Assembly: GCA_028705785.1 (NCBI GenBank) | Contig: JAQWCT010000027.1 | Span: 1 to 16,151, forward strand | DNA from: Sulfurospirillaceae bacterium | GTDB taxonomy: Bacteria > Campylobacterota > Campylobacteria > Campylobacterales > Sulfurospirillaceae | DNA length: 16,151 bases | Direction of reading: 5' to 3' | Shown: positions 1 through 8,100 of the stretch, in pieces | How the letters are laid out: the number at the start of each line of letters is the position of its first letter | How positions within the stretch are numbered: the stretch's first letter is position 1 | Position numbers and translations under genes: made by a program | Notes under the pieces: model-generated | The model's database searches: none | The model's input: only the letters and a program-made list of their open reading frames with translations | What the model was told of the DNA's origin: nothing

Positions 1-167
1 TTCTCAACCTCTTGCGTGAGCGTTTTGAGCGATGGTTCATCAAGGATTTTATCTTTATCAAAAATCTTGACATTGACATTTTTAATGGATTCGAGCGAAA
101 AAGGACTCATCGCAAAAATGGGCATAAATGTGAGCGTACTGAGGATTAAAATCGTCAAAATTTTCAT
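1..167 (-). CDS. Exported protein of unknown function, C-terminal part outside window
   Basis: An open frame of 55 codons runs off the left edge of the window. It starts with ATG at 167-165, which overlaps the stop codon of the upstream thioredoxin-fold gene by 4 nt (ATGA), so the two are probably translationally coupled. The N-terminus (MKILTILILSTLTF...FAM) is a short charged end followed by a hydrophobic stretch, a typical Sec signal peptide, and the remainder seen is polar and Lys/Asp-rich. The protein is therefore probably periplasmic or lipid-face associated and works with its thioredoxin-like neighbour, for example as a redox partner or client. Only the first 55 residues are visible and I cannot assign a family. 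The coding call is secure mainly through the start/stop overlap and signal peptide. Confidence 0.7.
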   Translation of the reverse strand, partial: MKILTILILSTLTFMPIFAMSPFSLESIKNVNVKIFDKDKILDEPSLKTLTQEVE

Positions 168-589
168 GATTTAACTTTCTTGATAATGCGTTCCAAAAGA
201 GATAAAAACTCATCAGCGGGCTTATATCCTATGATTTCATCAAACTTTGTGCCCTCTTTTGGTGTGAGAAAAACGATAGTTGGAACAACCATAGGTGTTA
301 ATGTTTTGGGAAAATCATCGGTTTCTTTATCTAAAAATACAGGCACGAAATGGGTTTGTATCAGTTTTACGATAGACTCTTTTTTGAGGGTTTGATTTTC
401 AAGTTTTTGGCACCATGGACATGAGGTTGTGACAAAAAGTATCATCATAGGTTTGTTGGCTTGTATCGCTTTAGCTTGGGCTTCCTTGTAGGAAGTTTCG
501 TAGCCATAAGCTTTGGCAAATGTCTCATCTGCCCCAAATGCAAATGAACTTAAGATAATCGCTATTCCTATCCATTGTTTTAAAATCAT
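164..589 (-). CDS. Periplasmic thioredoxin-fold protein (SoxW/thioredoxin_7 type)
   Basis: This 141-residue protein has the hallmarks of a thioredoxin fold: a CPWC redox motif at residues 57-60 preceded by the strand MMILFVTTS, and the cis-proline segment VVPTIVF with Pro103. The N-terminus MILKQWIGIAIILSSFAFGA is a signal peptide with likely cleavage before Asp-Glu, so it acts in the periplasm. The family comprises small disulfide oxidoreductases, including SoxW-like proteins that keep exported partners reduced; which partner it serves here is not shown. I chose ATG at 589 because GAGGGG lies a few bases upstream on the minus strand and because the signal peptide begins there; an ATG nine codons earlier gives a non-signal-like extension and lies in the promoter. 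The downstream exported gene overlaps by 4 nt. Confidence 0.85.
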   Translation of the reverse strand: MILKQWIGIAIILSSFAFGADETFAKAYGYETSYKEAQAKAIQANKPMMILFVTTSCPWCQKLENQTLKKESIVKLIQTHFVPVFLDKETDDFPKTLTPMVVPTIVFLTPKEGTKFDEIIGYKPADEFLSLLERIIKKVKS

Positions 590-614
590 TTTAATCCCCT
601 CAATATCAAAGCAC

Positions 615-620
615 ATAATA
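615..620 (-). promoter_or_regulatory. Candidate -10 element (TATTAT) for the thioredoxin-fold gene
   Basis: On the minus strand TATTAT at 620-615 is followed about 25 nt later by the ATG at 589 and is preceded by a T-rich run. Campylobacterota sigma70 promoters often show a -10 box with T-rich periodic sequence rather than a -35 box. Assignment is by position and composition only. Confidence 0.4.
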
Positions 621-678
621 CAAAAAAAGTGCTTATTTTTTATTACTTTAAAGCATCAATTTTTTGGTATGACTTGGA

Positions 679-684
679 TATAAT
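679..684 (+). promoter_or_regulatory. -10 element (TATAAT) for the unknown coiled-coil gene
   Basis: A consensus TATAAT stands 34 nt upstream of the ATG at 719, so transcription would begin near 691. This argues that the frame open upstream of 719 is not translated. No good -35 hexamer is seen at the usual distance, although the upstream stretch is T-rich. Confidence 0.55.
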
Positions 685-718
685 AAATAATAGACTTAAT
701 AGGAATGATAGGGATGGT

Positions 719-1975
719 ATGGAAGAGCATTTTGGTGATATTGAAAAGAAGATTGATAAACTGATCAAAGAGTTTGATATTTCAAAGCATAGAGTGCATG
801 AATCTTTGCATTATTTTGAAGAAGATGACATAGGCGAAATTGTTTCTTTGTTGCATGGATGTAAAATACCTAAAAAATATACATCGTATAAAGCTATCTT
901 GATTGAAAAATTTTCCAAAAAGTTAGGAATGGCAGGGAATGACCTTCTTATTTTTACAGATGGAGCTATATATGCTAAACAATTTTTTCAGGTGGACACA
1001 GCGGGTACAGCAGCGGAGCGAAGAGCGTGTGGACTTTCTCCTGAAACTTTAGAAGCTCACAAACAGAAATTCTTTCCAAAGGATTCTCACCGAGAAAAAA
1101 TTTTAGCATTTATGCCTTATATTGCTGGCGAAAACCTTTCTTTTAGAAATGTCAATCCTTTAGAATTTAAAAAAATATTTATCCCTGTTTTCGTCAATTT
1201 AGTGGATATTGTCGTGATGGGTGAGAGTGATTTGGATGATCTACAAAGTATTAGGGGTTTGAGTTATTACTTATTGCGAGAAGTGTTTGATGATTTGATG
1301 CTTTTTATCGCTTCGGACATTTTGTTTCATTTTTCAAATCAAGATAAAAAAGCGATTGAGTTTTTGAGTTATTTTAGTATCAATGAAAGTATTGATGCCA
1401 AAGGCAATCGTTATAAACCCAATCCCATCCTAGATGAGAGCAATCACGCGTGGAATATGACCACGATTCGCTCTACCATGCTTCAACACAAACGCGCTAA
1501 ACAGGCAGTTTATGATAAAAAGAACTCATTGATTGCGATTAAACAAAAATTTGAATCCCATAAAATGGACCAAAAAGAGCTTAGTAAGCAAATTTTGAGT
1601 GAACAAAGCAAACTTCAAGAGATAGAAACAAAAGTAAAACACATCCACCAAACGATAGATAAACTTCAAAATACGCAGACCGAAGAGGTAATGTTTACTG
1701 AAAATGGAGAAGAAAAAATCTTTGGGCGCAAAGTGTTGATTGGAAAAATGTTCAAAAAAGAAGACACCCTTTTGAGCCAAAAAAATGCTATTTTAAAAGC
1801 GCTCAAAGAGATGGAACTTTCTATTTCCAATAAGCAAAAAGAAGTCTATGTTTGGGAAAAAAAGTATGCCGAGGGCAAAGAAATTCTTGCCAATATCGAA
1901 GCCGTTGGTCACCCTATGGATAAGCAGTATGAGCGCATTCAAAGGGCTTTAGCAAAGACTTTGGCAACAAGATAA
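719..1975 (+). CDS. Unknown cytoplasmic protein with C-terminal coiled coils
   Basis: I do not recognise this 418-residue protein. It has no signal peptide. Residues 1-45 are charged and helical, and residues 50-250 look like a mixed globular domain, with hydrophobic segments such as FIPVFVNLVDIVVMG and FDDLMLFIASDILFHF that are too mixed to be confident membrane spans. Residues about 257-325 and 355-395 are Lys/Glu/Gln-rich with heptad-like spacing, giving two coiled-coil stretches separated by a short loop. The start at 719 has AGGG five bases upstream and lies below a TATAAT box; the frame is open 90 nt further but that part spans the promoter. It is transcribed alone and its stop is 4 nt from the end of the convergent nudC gene, with no terminator hairpin visible. 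Confidence 0.8.
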   Translation: MEEHFGDIEKKIDKLIKEFDISKHRVHESLHYFEEDDIGEIVSLLHGCKIPKKYTSYKAILIEKFSKKLGMAGNDLLIFTDGAIYAKQFFQVDTAGTAAERRACGLSPETLEAHKQKFFPKDSHREKILAFMPYIAGENLSFRNVNPLEFKKIFIPVFVNLVDIVVMGESDLDDLQSIRGLSYYLLREVFDDLMLFIASDILFHFSNQDKKAIEFLSYFSINESIDAKGNRYKPNPILDESNHAWNMTTIRSTMLQHKRAKQAVYDKKNSLIAIKQKFESHKMDQKELSKQILSEQSKLQEIETKVKHIHQTIDKLQNTQTEEVMFTENGEEKIFGRKVLIGKMFKKEDTLLSQKNAILKALKEMELSISNKQKEVYVWEKKYAEGKEILANIEAVGHPMDKQYERIQRALAKTLATR

Positions 1976-1979
1976 ATTT

Positions 1980-2780
1980 CTATAGCTTCGAATCCAACCA
2001 TGTCTTAATCATCTGGTGAGCGATACTTGAACTATAAGGCAGAGTTGGAAGTGTTTCTTTGGTAAACCACTGAGCATCTTCAATCTCTTCAGGCTGTAAA
2101 ACGATGTCTCCACCTGCATACTCCGCAAAAAAACCAATCATAAAAGAGTGCGGAAAAGGCCATGTTTGCGTACCAAAATAGCGCAAATTAGTGATGTCAA
2201 TGCCTACTTCTTCTTTGACCTCTCTTCTCGCACAAGCCTCCGCACTCTCTCCTGCTTCGACAAATCCTGCTAAAAGACTGTAGATAGTGGAAGAAAAATG
2301 AGGAGAACGAGCCAGTAAAATCTCTTCACCTCTAGTCACAAGTACGATACAAGCAGGAGAGAGGCGTGGAAAAGAAAAGTGTCCACAGGCTTTACATGTA
2401 AGCGCTGACATCTTGGAGGAAAATACTAAAGCATTGCCGCATCGTCCACAATAAACATTGTCTAAAAGCCAATGCACCAACTGTTTCGCACGAATTAAAG
2501 CCTCAATGATGTCTATGGGATAAGTGTTTAGCACACTTTTAAGATTGATTTTGACAAGGTCTTGCGGCAAAAGAGATGACTTGTCCCAAATATGCAACGA
2601 AAAAGTTTGCGCCTCTACTTTGCCGATGTCAAAACAGTGTAGTGGTTCGCCGAGTGTTTCAAAATGGGAAGAACAAGGAAGCGAATTATCCTCAGTGGTC
2701 AGTAACATATCCCCAACAAATCCAAGAATGGTTGCTTCTTTTTCTTTGGTAGAGGGTATAAAAAATGGTGTGAATCTCAT
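1980..2780 (-). CDS. nudC: NAD(+)/NADH diphosphatase, Nudix hydrolase NudC
   Basis: The 266-residue product carries the full set of NudC features. Cysteines 111, 114, 129 and 132 form the zinc ribbon (CGRCG, CKACG). Residues 172-194 match the Nudix box GX5EX7REUXEEXGU exactly, with catalytic and metal-binding R186, E187, E190 and E191. Downstream, TQTWPFPHS at 204-212 is the NADH-specific signature usually written SQPWPFPxS, here with two substitutions. The family hydrolyses NADH/NAD+ to NMN(H) and AMP, and in E. coli also removes NAD caps from RNA. The ATG at 2780 is preferred over an in-frame TTG one codon upstream. It lies 6 nt after the stop of the SHOCT gene with only a weak ribosome site, so translation is probably coupled. 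One TTACATGTAA copy lies in the zinc-ribbon codons. Confidence 0.93.
   Translation of the reverse strand: MRFTPFFIPSTKEKEATILGFVGDMLLTTEDNSLPCSSHFETLGEPLHCFDIGKVEAQTFSLHIWDKSSLLPQDLVKINLKSVLNTYPIDIIEALIRAKQLVHWLLDNVYCGRCGNALVFSSKMSALTCKACGHFSFPRLSPACIVLVTRGEEILLARSPHFSSTIYSLLAGFVEAGESAEACARREVKEEVGIDITNLRYFGTQTWPFPHSFMIGFFAEYAGGDIVLQPEEIEDAQWFTKETLPTLPYSSSIAHQMIKTWLDSKL
2392..2401. repeat. TTACATGTAA palindrome, copy 1 (inside nudC)
   Basis: Perfect 10-bp palindrome with GC-containing flanks. Read on the coding strand it gives Leu-Thr-Cys-Lys and so includes the codon of zinc-ribbon Cys129, a residue that is fixed by function. Confidence 0.95.
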
Positions 2781-2786
2781 CAATGT

Positions 2787-3014
2787 TTAGCTCAATTTTT
2801 GTTTGATTTTATCAAAAGTCTCTTCATCTATTTCACCTCGAGCAAAGCGCTTTCGTGCTATTTCGAGTGCTTCATCTTCTTTTTCGTGGCATTTACCATG
2901 ACAAGATGAGTGTTTAGATGAGCGCATCATCATAAATACTATTAACAGTATGACAGGAAATAAAAACATAAAAGGCATAAAAAAACTGTGACCAACCCAC
3001 TCATGCATATACAT
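2787..3014 (-). CDS. Small SHOCT-domain membrane protein
   Basis: This is a 75-residue protein with one membrane span at about residues 10-30 (FFMPFMFLFPVILLIVFMM), then a Cys/His-rich linker (C38, H39, C42, H43), and a C-terminal SHOCT motif at 47-74 (EIARKRFARGEIDEETFDKI). SHOCT is a short oligomerisation domain, usually found at the end of small membrane proteins; the role here is unknown. The start is well supported: AAGGAG lies 6 nt upstream of ATG 3014 on the minus strand. It is the first gene of a two-gene unit with nudC, 6 nt apart. The Cys/His cluster could bind metal, but that is inference. A TACAAT at 3048-3043 is a possible -10 box. Confidence 0.85.
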   Translation of the reverse strand: MYMHEWVGHSFFMPFMFLFPVILLIVFMMMRSSKHSSCHGKCHEKEDEALEIARKRFARGEIDEETFDKIKQKLS

Positions 3015-3081
3015 GGCGTACTCCTTAGAAGTTATAGATATAATTGTAGTGCATTTTTATCAACGAAGTGTTAACTTACGC

Positions 3082-3091
3082 TTACATGTAA
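3082..3091. repeat. TTACATGTAA palindrome, copy 2 (divergent intergenic)
   Basis: It lies midway between the divergent SHOCT and 3128 genes. The symmetry extends to GCTTACATGTAAGC (3080-3093), 14 bp, upstream of both presumed promoters. Confidence 0.95.
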
Positions 3092-3102
3092 GCAATAAAT
3101 TG

Positions 3103-3108
3103 TAAAAT
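3103..3108 (+). promoter_or_regulatory. Possible -10 element (TAAAAT) for the small membrane protein run
   Basis: TAAAAT stands about 20 nt before the GTG start at 3128. The left half of the palindrome (TTACAT, 3082-3087) could act as a poor -35 at a short 15-nt spacing. Weak call. Confidence 0.3.
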
Positions 3109-3127
3109 GTAATTTTAAACAATAAAG

Positions 3128-3451
3128 GTGCGTACAATTTTGAAACATAAATTAAAAGCAAAAGCGATGCAAATCGCCAAAAATCCCAAAGTGAAACAAA
3201 CATTTTTCTCGATGAAGCCTGAGAAAAGTTTTTGGGGTATCATCGGTGTTTTTTTCTTTTTTATTCTTCCTGAAATCGTTGCATTTTTTTGGAGCGCTGA
3301 CATCACAAGCTATGCACAAGCACATTTGTTAGTCTCATCTTCTTTTGTTGAAGCAAAGAGCTATGAATTTCTAATCTCCATCTTCCAAGATGGTATGAGT
3401 TGGTTCAATCTTACTTTTGGTATGATTCTTTTGGTTTGGCTTTTCTTTTAA
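3128..3451 (+). CDS. Small two-TM membrane protein, unknown function
   Basis: The product has about 107 residues and I cannot assign a family. It has a strongly basic N-terminus (several Lys in the first 30 residues), a hydrophobic span at about 35-55 (FWGIIGVFFFFILPEIVAFF), a loop, and a second span at the extreme C-terminus ending in LLVWLFF. The start is uncertain. GTG at 3128 is taken as the longest frame, but AAAGG sits directly against it; a TTG at 3140 is spaced 11 nt from that AAAGG, and the first ATG is at 3167. It is followed after 16 nt by yccF on the same strand, so the two are probably co-transcribed and may both be inner-membrane proteins. Confidence 0.7.
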   Translation: MRTILKHKLKAKAMQIAKNPKVKQTFFSMKPEKSFWGIIGVFFFFILPEIVAFFWSADITSYAQAHLLVSSSFVEAKSYEFLISIFQDGMSWFNLTFGMILLVWLFF

Positions 3452-3467
3452 TAACAAGGAAAAAAAT

Positions 3468-3929
3468 ATGCGTGCTATCGGTAACTTTTTATGGTTTATT
3501 TTAGGCGGTGTCTTTATGGGACTTTGCTGGTGGTTAGTGGGTGTATTGGCATTTATGACTATCGTTGGGATTCCGTGGGCAAGGGCGTGTTTTGTGATAG
3601 GGCAGTTTGCTTTTTTGCCTTTTGGCAAAGAGGCAATTAGCCGAAAAACACTTTTTAACAAAGAAGATATCGGCACAGGTCCATTTGGTTTTGTGGGTAA
3701 TGTCATTTGGTTTCTTTTTGCAGGTATTTGGCTCGCTTTAGGTCATGTGGCTTCTGCTATTGCATGTTTTGTCACGATTATCGGCATTCCTTTTGCCATC
3801 CAACATCTTAAACTTGCCGCTATCTCTCTTGCTCCCATCGGCCTAACCATCGTTGATAAAGAAGTGGCTTCTGTGATGCGTCAAAAAGAGGCAGAGAGAT
3901 TCATTCATAAAATGAGAGAGAATCACTAA
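3468..3929 (+). CDS. yccF: YccF-domain inner-membrane protein
   Basis: The 153-residue protein shows the internal duplication typical of the YccF (formerly DUF307) family. GNFLWFILGGVFMGL near the N-terminus is mirrored by GNVIWFLFAGIWLAL in the middle, and each half contains a TIVGIPWA/TIIGIPFA motif followed by an aromatic/polar helix. It should have about four hydrophobic segments and a basic cytoplasmic C-tail (about residues 130-153). Family members are small inner-membrane proteins without an established biochemical activity. The ribosome site AAGGA lies about 8 nt upstream of the ATG. It sits between a small unknown membrane protein and a DedA protein, the latter starting 4 nt after its stop, which indicates one transcript. 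Confidence 0.9.
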   Translation: MRAIGNFLWFILGGVFMGLCWWLVGVLAFMTIVGIPWARACFVIGQFAFLPFGKEAISRKTLFNKEDIGTGPFGFVGNVIWFLFAGIWLALGHVASAIACFVTIIGIPFAIQHLKLAAISLAPIGLTIVDKEVASVMRQKEAERFIHKMRENH

Positions 3930-3933
3930 CTAG

Positions 3934-4515
3934 ATGGAAGAACTATTTTTAACATGGATGAGAGAGTATGGCTATGGGATACTTTTTTTATGGAGTATCT
4001 TAGAAGGCGAGAGTGGCTTAGTGATGGCAGGTCTCTTTGCCCACACGGGCGATATGCAACTTTTTACCGCTATTGCAACAGCAGGACTCGGTGGTTTTGT
4101 TGGTGACCAAATCTACTTTTACATCGGAAGATTAAATAAAAGCTATGCCTATCGTATGTTGAAAAATCAAAGAAGAAAACTAGCCCTAGCGCGACTTTTG
4201 CTTCGAAAATACGGCTGGCCCATCATCTTTTTGCAACGCTATTTGTATGGAATGCGAACCATCATCCCTCTTTCCATCGGGCTCACCGGATACAGTGCCA
4301 AGATGTTCGCCCTTATCAATCTTATCTCAGCCCTTTGTTGGAGTAGTTTCATTATCTTGCCTGTGTGGTATTTTGGCAATGAGATACTAAGCCTCATCGC
4401 ATGGGCAAAAGCCCACTGGTACTTTGCCTTGCCATTTATGGGTATGTTGTTTGGAGGTGTTTACTACTATTTTCATAAGATGGCGGCACAATCGTTGAAG
4501 TCTAAGAGAGGATAG
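3934..4515 (+). CDS. DedA-family membrane protein (VTT/SNARE-associated domain)
   Basis: The 193-residue protein has the DedA pattern: an N-terminal amphipathic helix, the acidic re-entrant segment LEGESGLVMAG (E24, E26), GDQIYFYIGR (D58), and the loop RYLYGMRTIIPLSIGLTGY, whose arginines R102 and R108 have the same six-residue spacing as the essential arginine pair of E. coli YqjA/YghB. DedA proteins are proton-dependent inner-membrane transporters; some flip undecaprenyl phosphate or phosphatidylethanolamine, and others affect envelope stress and cell division. The substrate here cannot be read from the sequence. The start is 4 nt after the yccF stop. After the gene comes a TTACATGTAA palindrome, not a classical terminator. 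Confidence 0.9.
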   Translation: MEELFLTWMREYGYGILFLWSILEGESGLVMAGLFAHTGDMQLFTAIATAGLGGFVGDQIYFYIGRLNKSYAYRMLKNQRRKLALARLLLRKYGWPIIFLQRYLYGMRTIIPLSIGLTGYSAKMFALINLISALCWSSFIILPVWYFGNEILSLIAWAKAHWYFALPFMGMLFGGVYYYFHKMAAQSLKSKRG

Positions 4516-4517
4516 AA

Positions 4518-4533
4518 GCTTTACATGTAAAGC
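4518..4533. repeat. TTACATGTAA palindrome, copy 3 (extended 16-bp form)
   Basis: The core at 4521-4530 is extended to a perfect 16-bp palindrome GCTTTACATGTAAAGC between the DedA and ABM genes. It is the most complete copy in the window and suggests the full-length consensus. Confidence 0.95.
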
Positions 4534-4557
4534 AACATTACTTTAAAAGGATAGTTT

Positions 4558-5136
4558 ATGGAGACCAATACACTTTCATCCAATACCCTAGAACAAGGGG
4601 CAACAGTTGTCATAACCCACCTCGTCAAAGAAGATGTACAAGCCTCATATGATGCGTGGTTAAATGAGATAGGCGCTCAATGCAAAGCATCAACTGGCTA
4701 TCTTGACCGCCAAATTATTCACCCCATTTCTGGACTTACGACAACTTATACTATCGTTATTCGCTTCGATACGATTGAACATCTCCACAGCTGGATGAAC
4801 TCGTCATCTCGCAAAGATTTAATCGAAAAAGTGCGCCCATTTTTGGTCAAAGATGATGACTTTTTTATCCGTAGCGGTTTGGATTTTTGGTTTACACCAC
4901 AAGGGGCAAAAGCTAAAGTACCTATTCGTTGGAAGCAGTTTTTAGTCACATGGTCAGCGATTTTCCCTCTCGCCCTTTTGATGCCTTTGCTCATCATTCC
5001 ACTACTTCGATTTTTACACATCCCTCAAAATCACTATACTGACACGCTTTTTGTGACATGCAGTATCGTCTTTTCAATGGTCTATATCGTCATGCCACGC
5101 TATACAAAAAGGATTCATCGTTGGTTGTTTCAATAG
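4558..5136 (+). CDS. ABM-domain protein with C-terminal membrane anchor
   Basis: Residues about 14-108 of this 192-residue protein fit the antibiotic biosynthesis monooxygenase (ABM/dimeric alpha-beta barrel) fold: a VVITHLVKED strand, the helix YDAWLNEIGAQCKASTGYLD, the strand TYTIVIRFD, and a helix ending in HSWMNSSSR. It is followed by two transmembrane segments (about 127-152 and 162-180) and a basic C-terminal tail. Soluble ABM proteins act as small cofactor-free oxygenases or haem-degrading enzymes, but the membrane-anchored version (COG3224-like) has no assigned reaction that I know of. AAAAGGA lies about 7 nt before the ATG. The 42-nt gap after dedA leaves open whether it shares that transcript. 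Confidence 0.82.
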   Translation: METNTLSSNTLEQGATVVITHLVKEDVQASYDAWLNEIGAQCKASTGYLDRQIIHPISGLTTTYTIVIRFDTIEHLHSWMNSSSRKDLIEKVRPFLVKDDDFFIRSGLDFWFTPQGAKAKVPIRWKQFLVTWSAIFPLALLMPLLIIPLLRFLHIPQNHYTDTLFVTCSIVFSMVYIVMPRYTKRIHRWLFQ

Positions 5137-5158
5137 TTGTTTTTTCGGATTAGAGGCT

Positions 5159-5168
5159 TTACATGTAA
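5159..5168. repeat. TTACATGTAA palindrome, copy 4 (first of a pair)
   Basis: The palindrome extends to CTTTACATGTAAAG (5157-5170) in the 62-nt gap between the convergent ABM and RND genes. Confidence 0.95.
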
Positions 5169-5178
5169 AGAAAATCCC

Positions 5179-5188
5179 TTACATGTAA
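5179..5188. repeat. TTACATGTAA palindrome, copy 5 (second of a pair)
   Basis: This copy starts 20 nt after copy 4, i.e. on nearly the same face of the helix two turns away. It lies 10 nt beyond the stop codon of the RND pump gene. Confidence 0.95.
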
Positions 5189-5198
5189 ACCTCAATTT

Positions 5199-8100
5199 CT
5201 ATTCTTCTTCTTTCTTCTGCACCATATAGTAAATCACAGGGATAATCAGCAAAGTTAAAACAGCCGAACTCACCACACCACCTATCATCGGGGCGGCGAT
5301 GCGTTGCATGACTTCGCTTCCTACGCCATTTAAGTACATGATAGGTAAAAGTCCTCCAAGGATGGCGAAGACGGTCATAAGTTTTGGGCGAACGCGCATG
5401 ACGGCACCTTCGAAGATGGCATTTTTGATGTTTTCTTTATTTCTAACCTTTACATGTAAGAGTGCTTCTTCGAGATAGATAATCATAACGATGGCAGTTT
5501 CTACGGCGATACCGATGAGTGCTAAGAAGCCGACGACTACAGCAATGGAAAGGTGGAAACCTAGATAATTAACATATAAAATGCCACCAACTGCGGCAAA
5601 CGGTAAGGTCAAAAAGATAATGACGGCATTACGCATTGAGCCTAGCCCTAGGTAAATGAGGACAAAGGTGAGCAAAAGGGTAAGTGGCATGATGTAGGTG
5701 AGGCGCTCCATGGCACTTTCTAAGTATTCGCTTTCCCCTGCCCAGTCGATGTAAAATCCGATAGGGAGTTGCAGGTCGCTAAGGAGTTTATTTCCCTCTT
5801 CTTTGTAGGTTTTGGACGAGTATCCTTCTTTGAGCGTGATGTAGAGGAAGTTGACTTTTTTGCCCATTTCGGACTTTAATTCTGTCGCTCCCACATCATA
5901 ACTCAGTGTTGCAAAGTTCTTGAGTGGTTGGAAACCATACATCGTTTTGATGGGTAGTTCGGCAAGCGCATTGATGTCTTTTCTATCACTCTCTTCAAGT
6001 CTCAGTGAGATAGGGTAACGCTCTATCCCTTTGAAAAAAGTACCGACTTTACCACCACCTATCGCCATGTCGATGAAGTTTAGTACTTCTTCTTTGGCTA
6101 GTCCATAAGTTGCCATCTCTTGGGCGTTGAGGTTGATGTTGAGAAAATACCCACTGTTGGCTTTGTCAGCAAAAACGGTTTTAGTCCCTGGGTGATTTTG
6201 TAAAATCTGCTCTATTTTGTTGGCATATTCTTCGAGTTCTTTGTCATTGTCGCCATAGAGTTTGATGCCAACAGGCGTTCTTATTCCTGTCATCAGCATA
6301 TCGATACGCCCTCGGATGGGGTATGTCCATGAGTTCACAAGACCCGTGACTTGGAGTTTTTCTTCCATCTCATCCATCAAACTTTCATAGCTCACACCCT
6401 CTCGCCATTGCTCTTTGGGTTTAAACTGGATGATGGTTTCTATCATCGAAAGTGGGGCTGGGTCTGTGGCACTCTCAGCTCTTCCTGCTTTACCAAATAC
6501 GGATTCAACTTCGGAGAAACTTTTGATGATTTGGTTGGTTTTATGCGTGTACTCTTTTGCCATATCCACGCTGATACCAAAGGGAGTGACTGGCATATAC
6601 ATAAAAGTTTGCTCATTAAGTGGCGGCATAAACTCCCATTTTTGTTGGGCGAAGATGTAGTAGCCAAAGCCGATTTGTGCTAGAAAAATCGCAATGGCAA
6701 AGTAGCGAAAACGGATACAAAACTTTAAAATCGGTTGATACAACCAAATGAAAAAGCGATTGATAGGATTTTTCTCTTCGCCGATAATGCCACCTTTGAT
6801 GAAAAATAGCATCAAAATAGGCACAAGCGTGATAGATAAAACCGCTCCGATGAGCATCGCAAAGGTTTTGGTAAATGCCAAAGGTTTGAACAACGCACCT
6901 TCTTGACCGCTAAGGGCAAAGATAGGGAGGAAACTGACCACGATAAGGATAAGGGCAAAAAATATCGGACGACCTACTTGTTTGGATGAAGCGATGATGA
7001 CTTCGATGCGCCTCGCTGGCGTTAAATTTTCTTCGTGTAAAAGCTTTTTATGGACATTTTCTATCATGACGATACACGCATCGACCATTGCACCGATAGC
7101 AATAGCTATACCGCCCAAACTCATGATGTTGGATTCAAGCCCAAAAAGTTTCATACATAAAAAAGTCAGCGCAATAGTCAGAGGAAGAACGATAATGACA
7201 ACCAGTGCACTTCTAAAATGGAGCAAGAAAAGCATCACTACCGCTAAAACGACGATGCTCTCTTCGAACAAAGCGCGTTTGAGATTGTCGATAGCTTTGG
7301 TGATAAGGTCACTTCTATCATAAGTTGTGACGACTTCCACATCACTTACATGTAAAGATTTGAGTTTCTCTTTGACATTTTGGATGACTTGGTAGGCGTT
7401 TTCTTTATGACGCACCACAACGATGCCTCCTACGACTTCACCCTCGCCGTTGAGTTCTGCAAAGCCACTTCGGTAAGAGGGGACAATGCGAACATCGGAA
7501 ATGTCATTAAGAGTGAGTGGAATGGAGTTGATTGTTTGGATGCCGATACTAGCTATCTCTTCTAAATTCTTCGCAAATCCTTTGGCTTGGATGATGTGTT
7601 CAAAGCCATTTTCTAGAATAACACGACCGCCTAAGTCTGAGTTGTTTTTGGAGATGGCAGAGGCTACTTCTTCCACGCTTAGGTCGTATTTGACAAGGGC
7701 GTCATTGCGCAGGGTTATCTCGTAGTTTTTGACATGCCCACCGACACTTGCCACTTCACTGATGCCTGAAACGCCCAAAAGTGCATAACGATAAAGGTAG
7801 TCTTGAATGCTTCTAAGTTCTTCTAAACTTTTGGTTTTAGAAGTGAGCGCATACTCAAACACCCAGCCGATACCCGTAGCATCAGGCCCTAGTTTGATGG
7901 TGGCATTTTTTGGGATATTTTTTGACACACTGGTGATGACTTCACTGACCCTATCTCTTGCCCAGTACATATCCGTGCTATCTTCAAAAATGATATAAAC
8001 GATGGCGTTTTCAAATGAGGTAAATGCTCGCACCGTTTTTGCTTTGGCAACGGAGAGCAAAGAGTTGGAAAGCTCATAGATGATCTGGTCTTCGATAATT

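Noticed and set aside
629..718. N-terminal extension of the 418-residue protein starting at 629.
   Set aside because: This stretch contains a consensus TATAAT box at 679-684 and the ribosome site for the ATG at 719, so it is promoter and leader rather than coding.
2872..2910. Cys/His cluster in the SHOCT protein (C38-H-G-K-C42-H43) as a c-type haem site.
   Set aside because: The spacing is CxxxCH rather than CxxCH, the segment is a short linker probably on the cytoplasmic side, and the protein has no cytochrome features.
3371..3706. Minus-strand frame opposite yccF and the preceding gene.
   Set aside because: It has no ribosome site or family resemblance and is fully covered by plus-strand genes with clear membrane-protein features.
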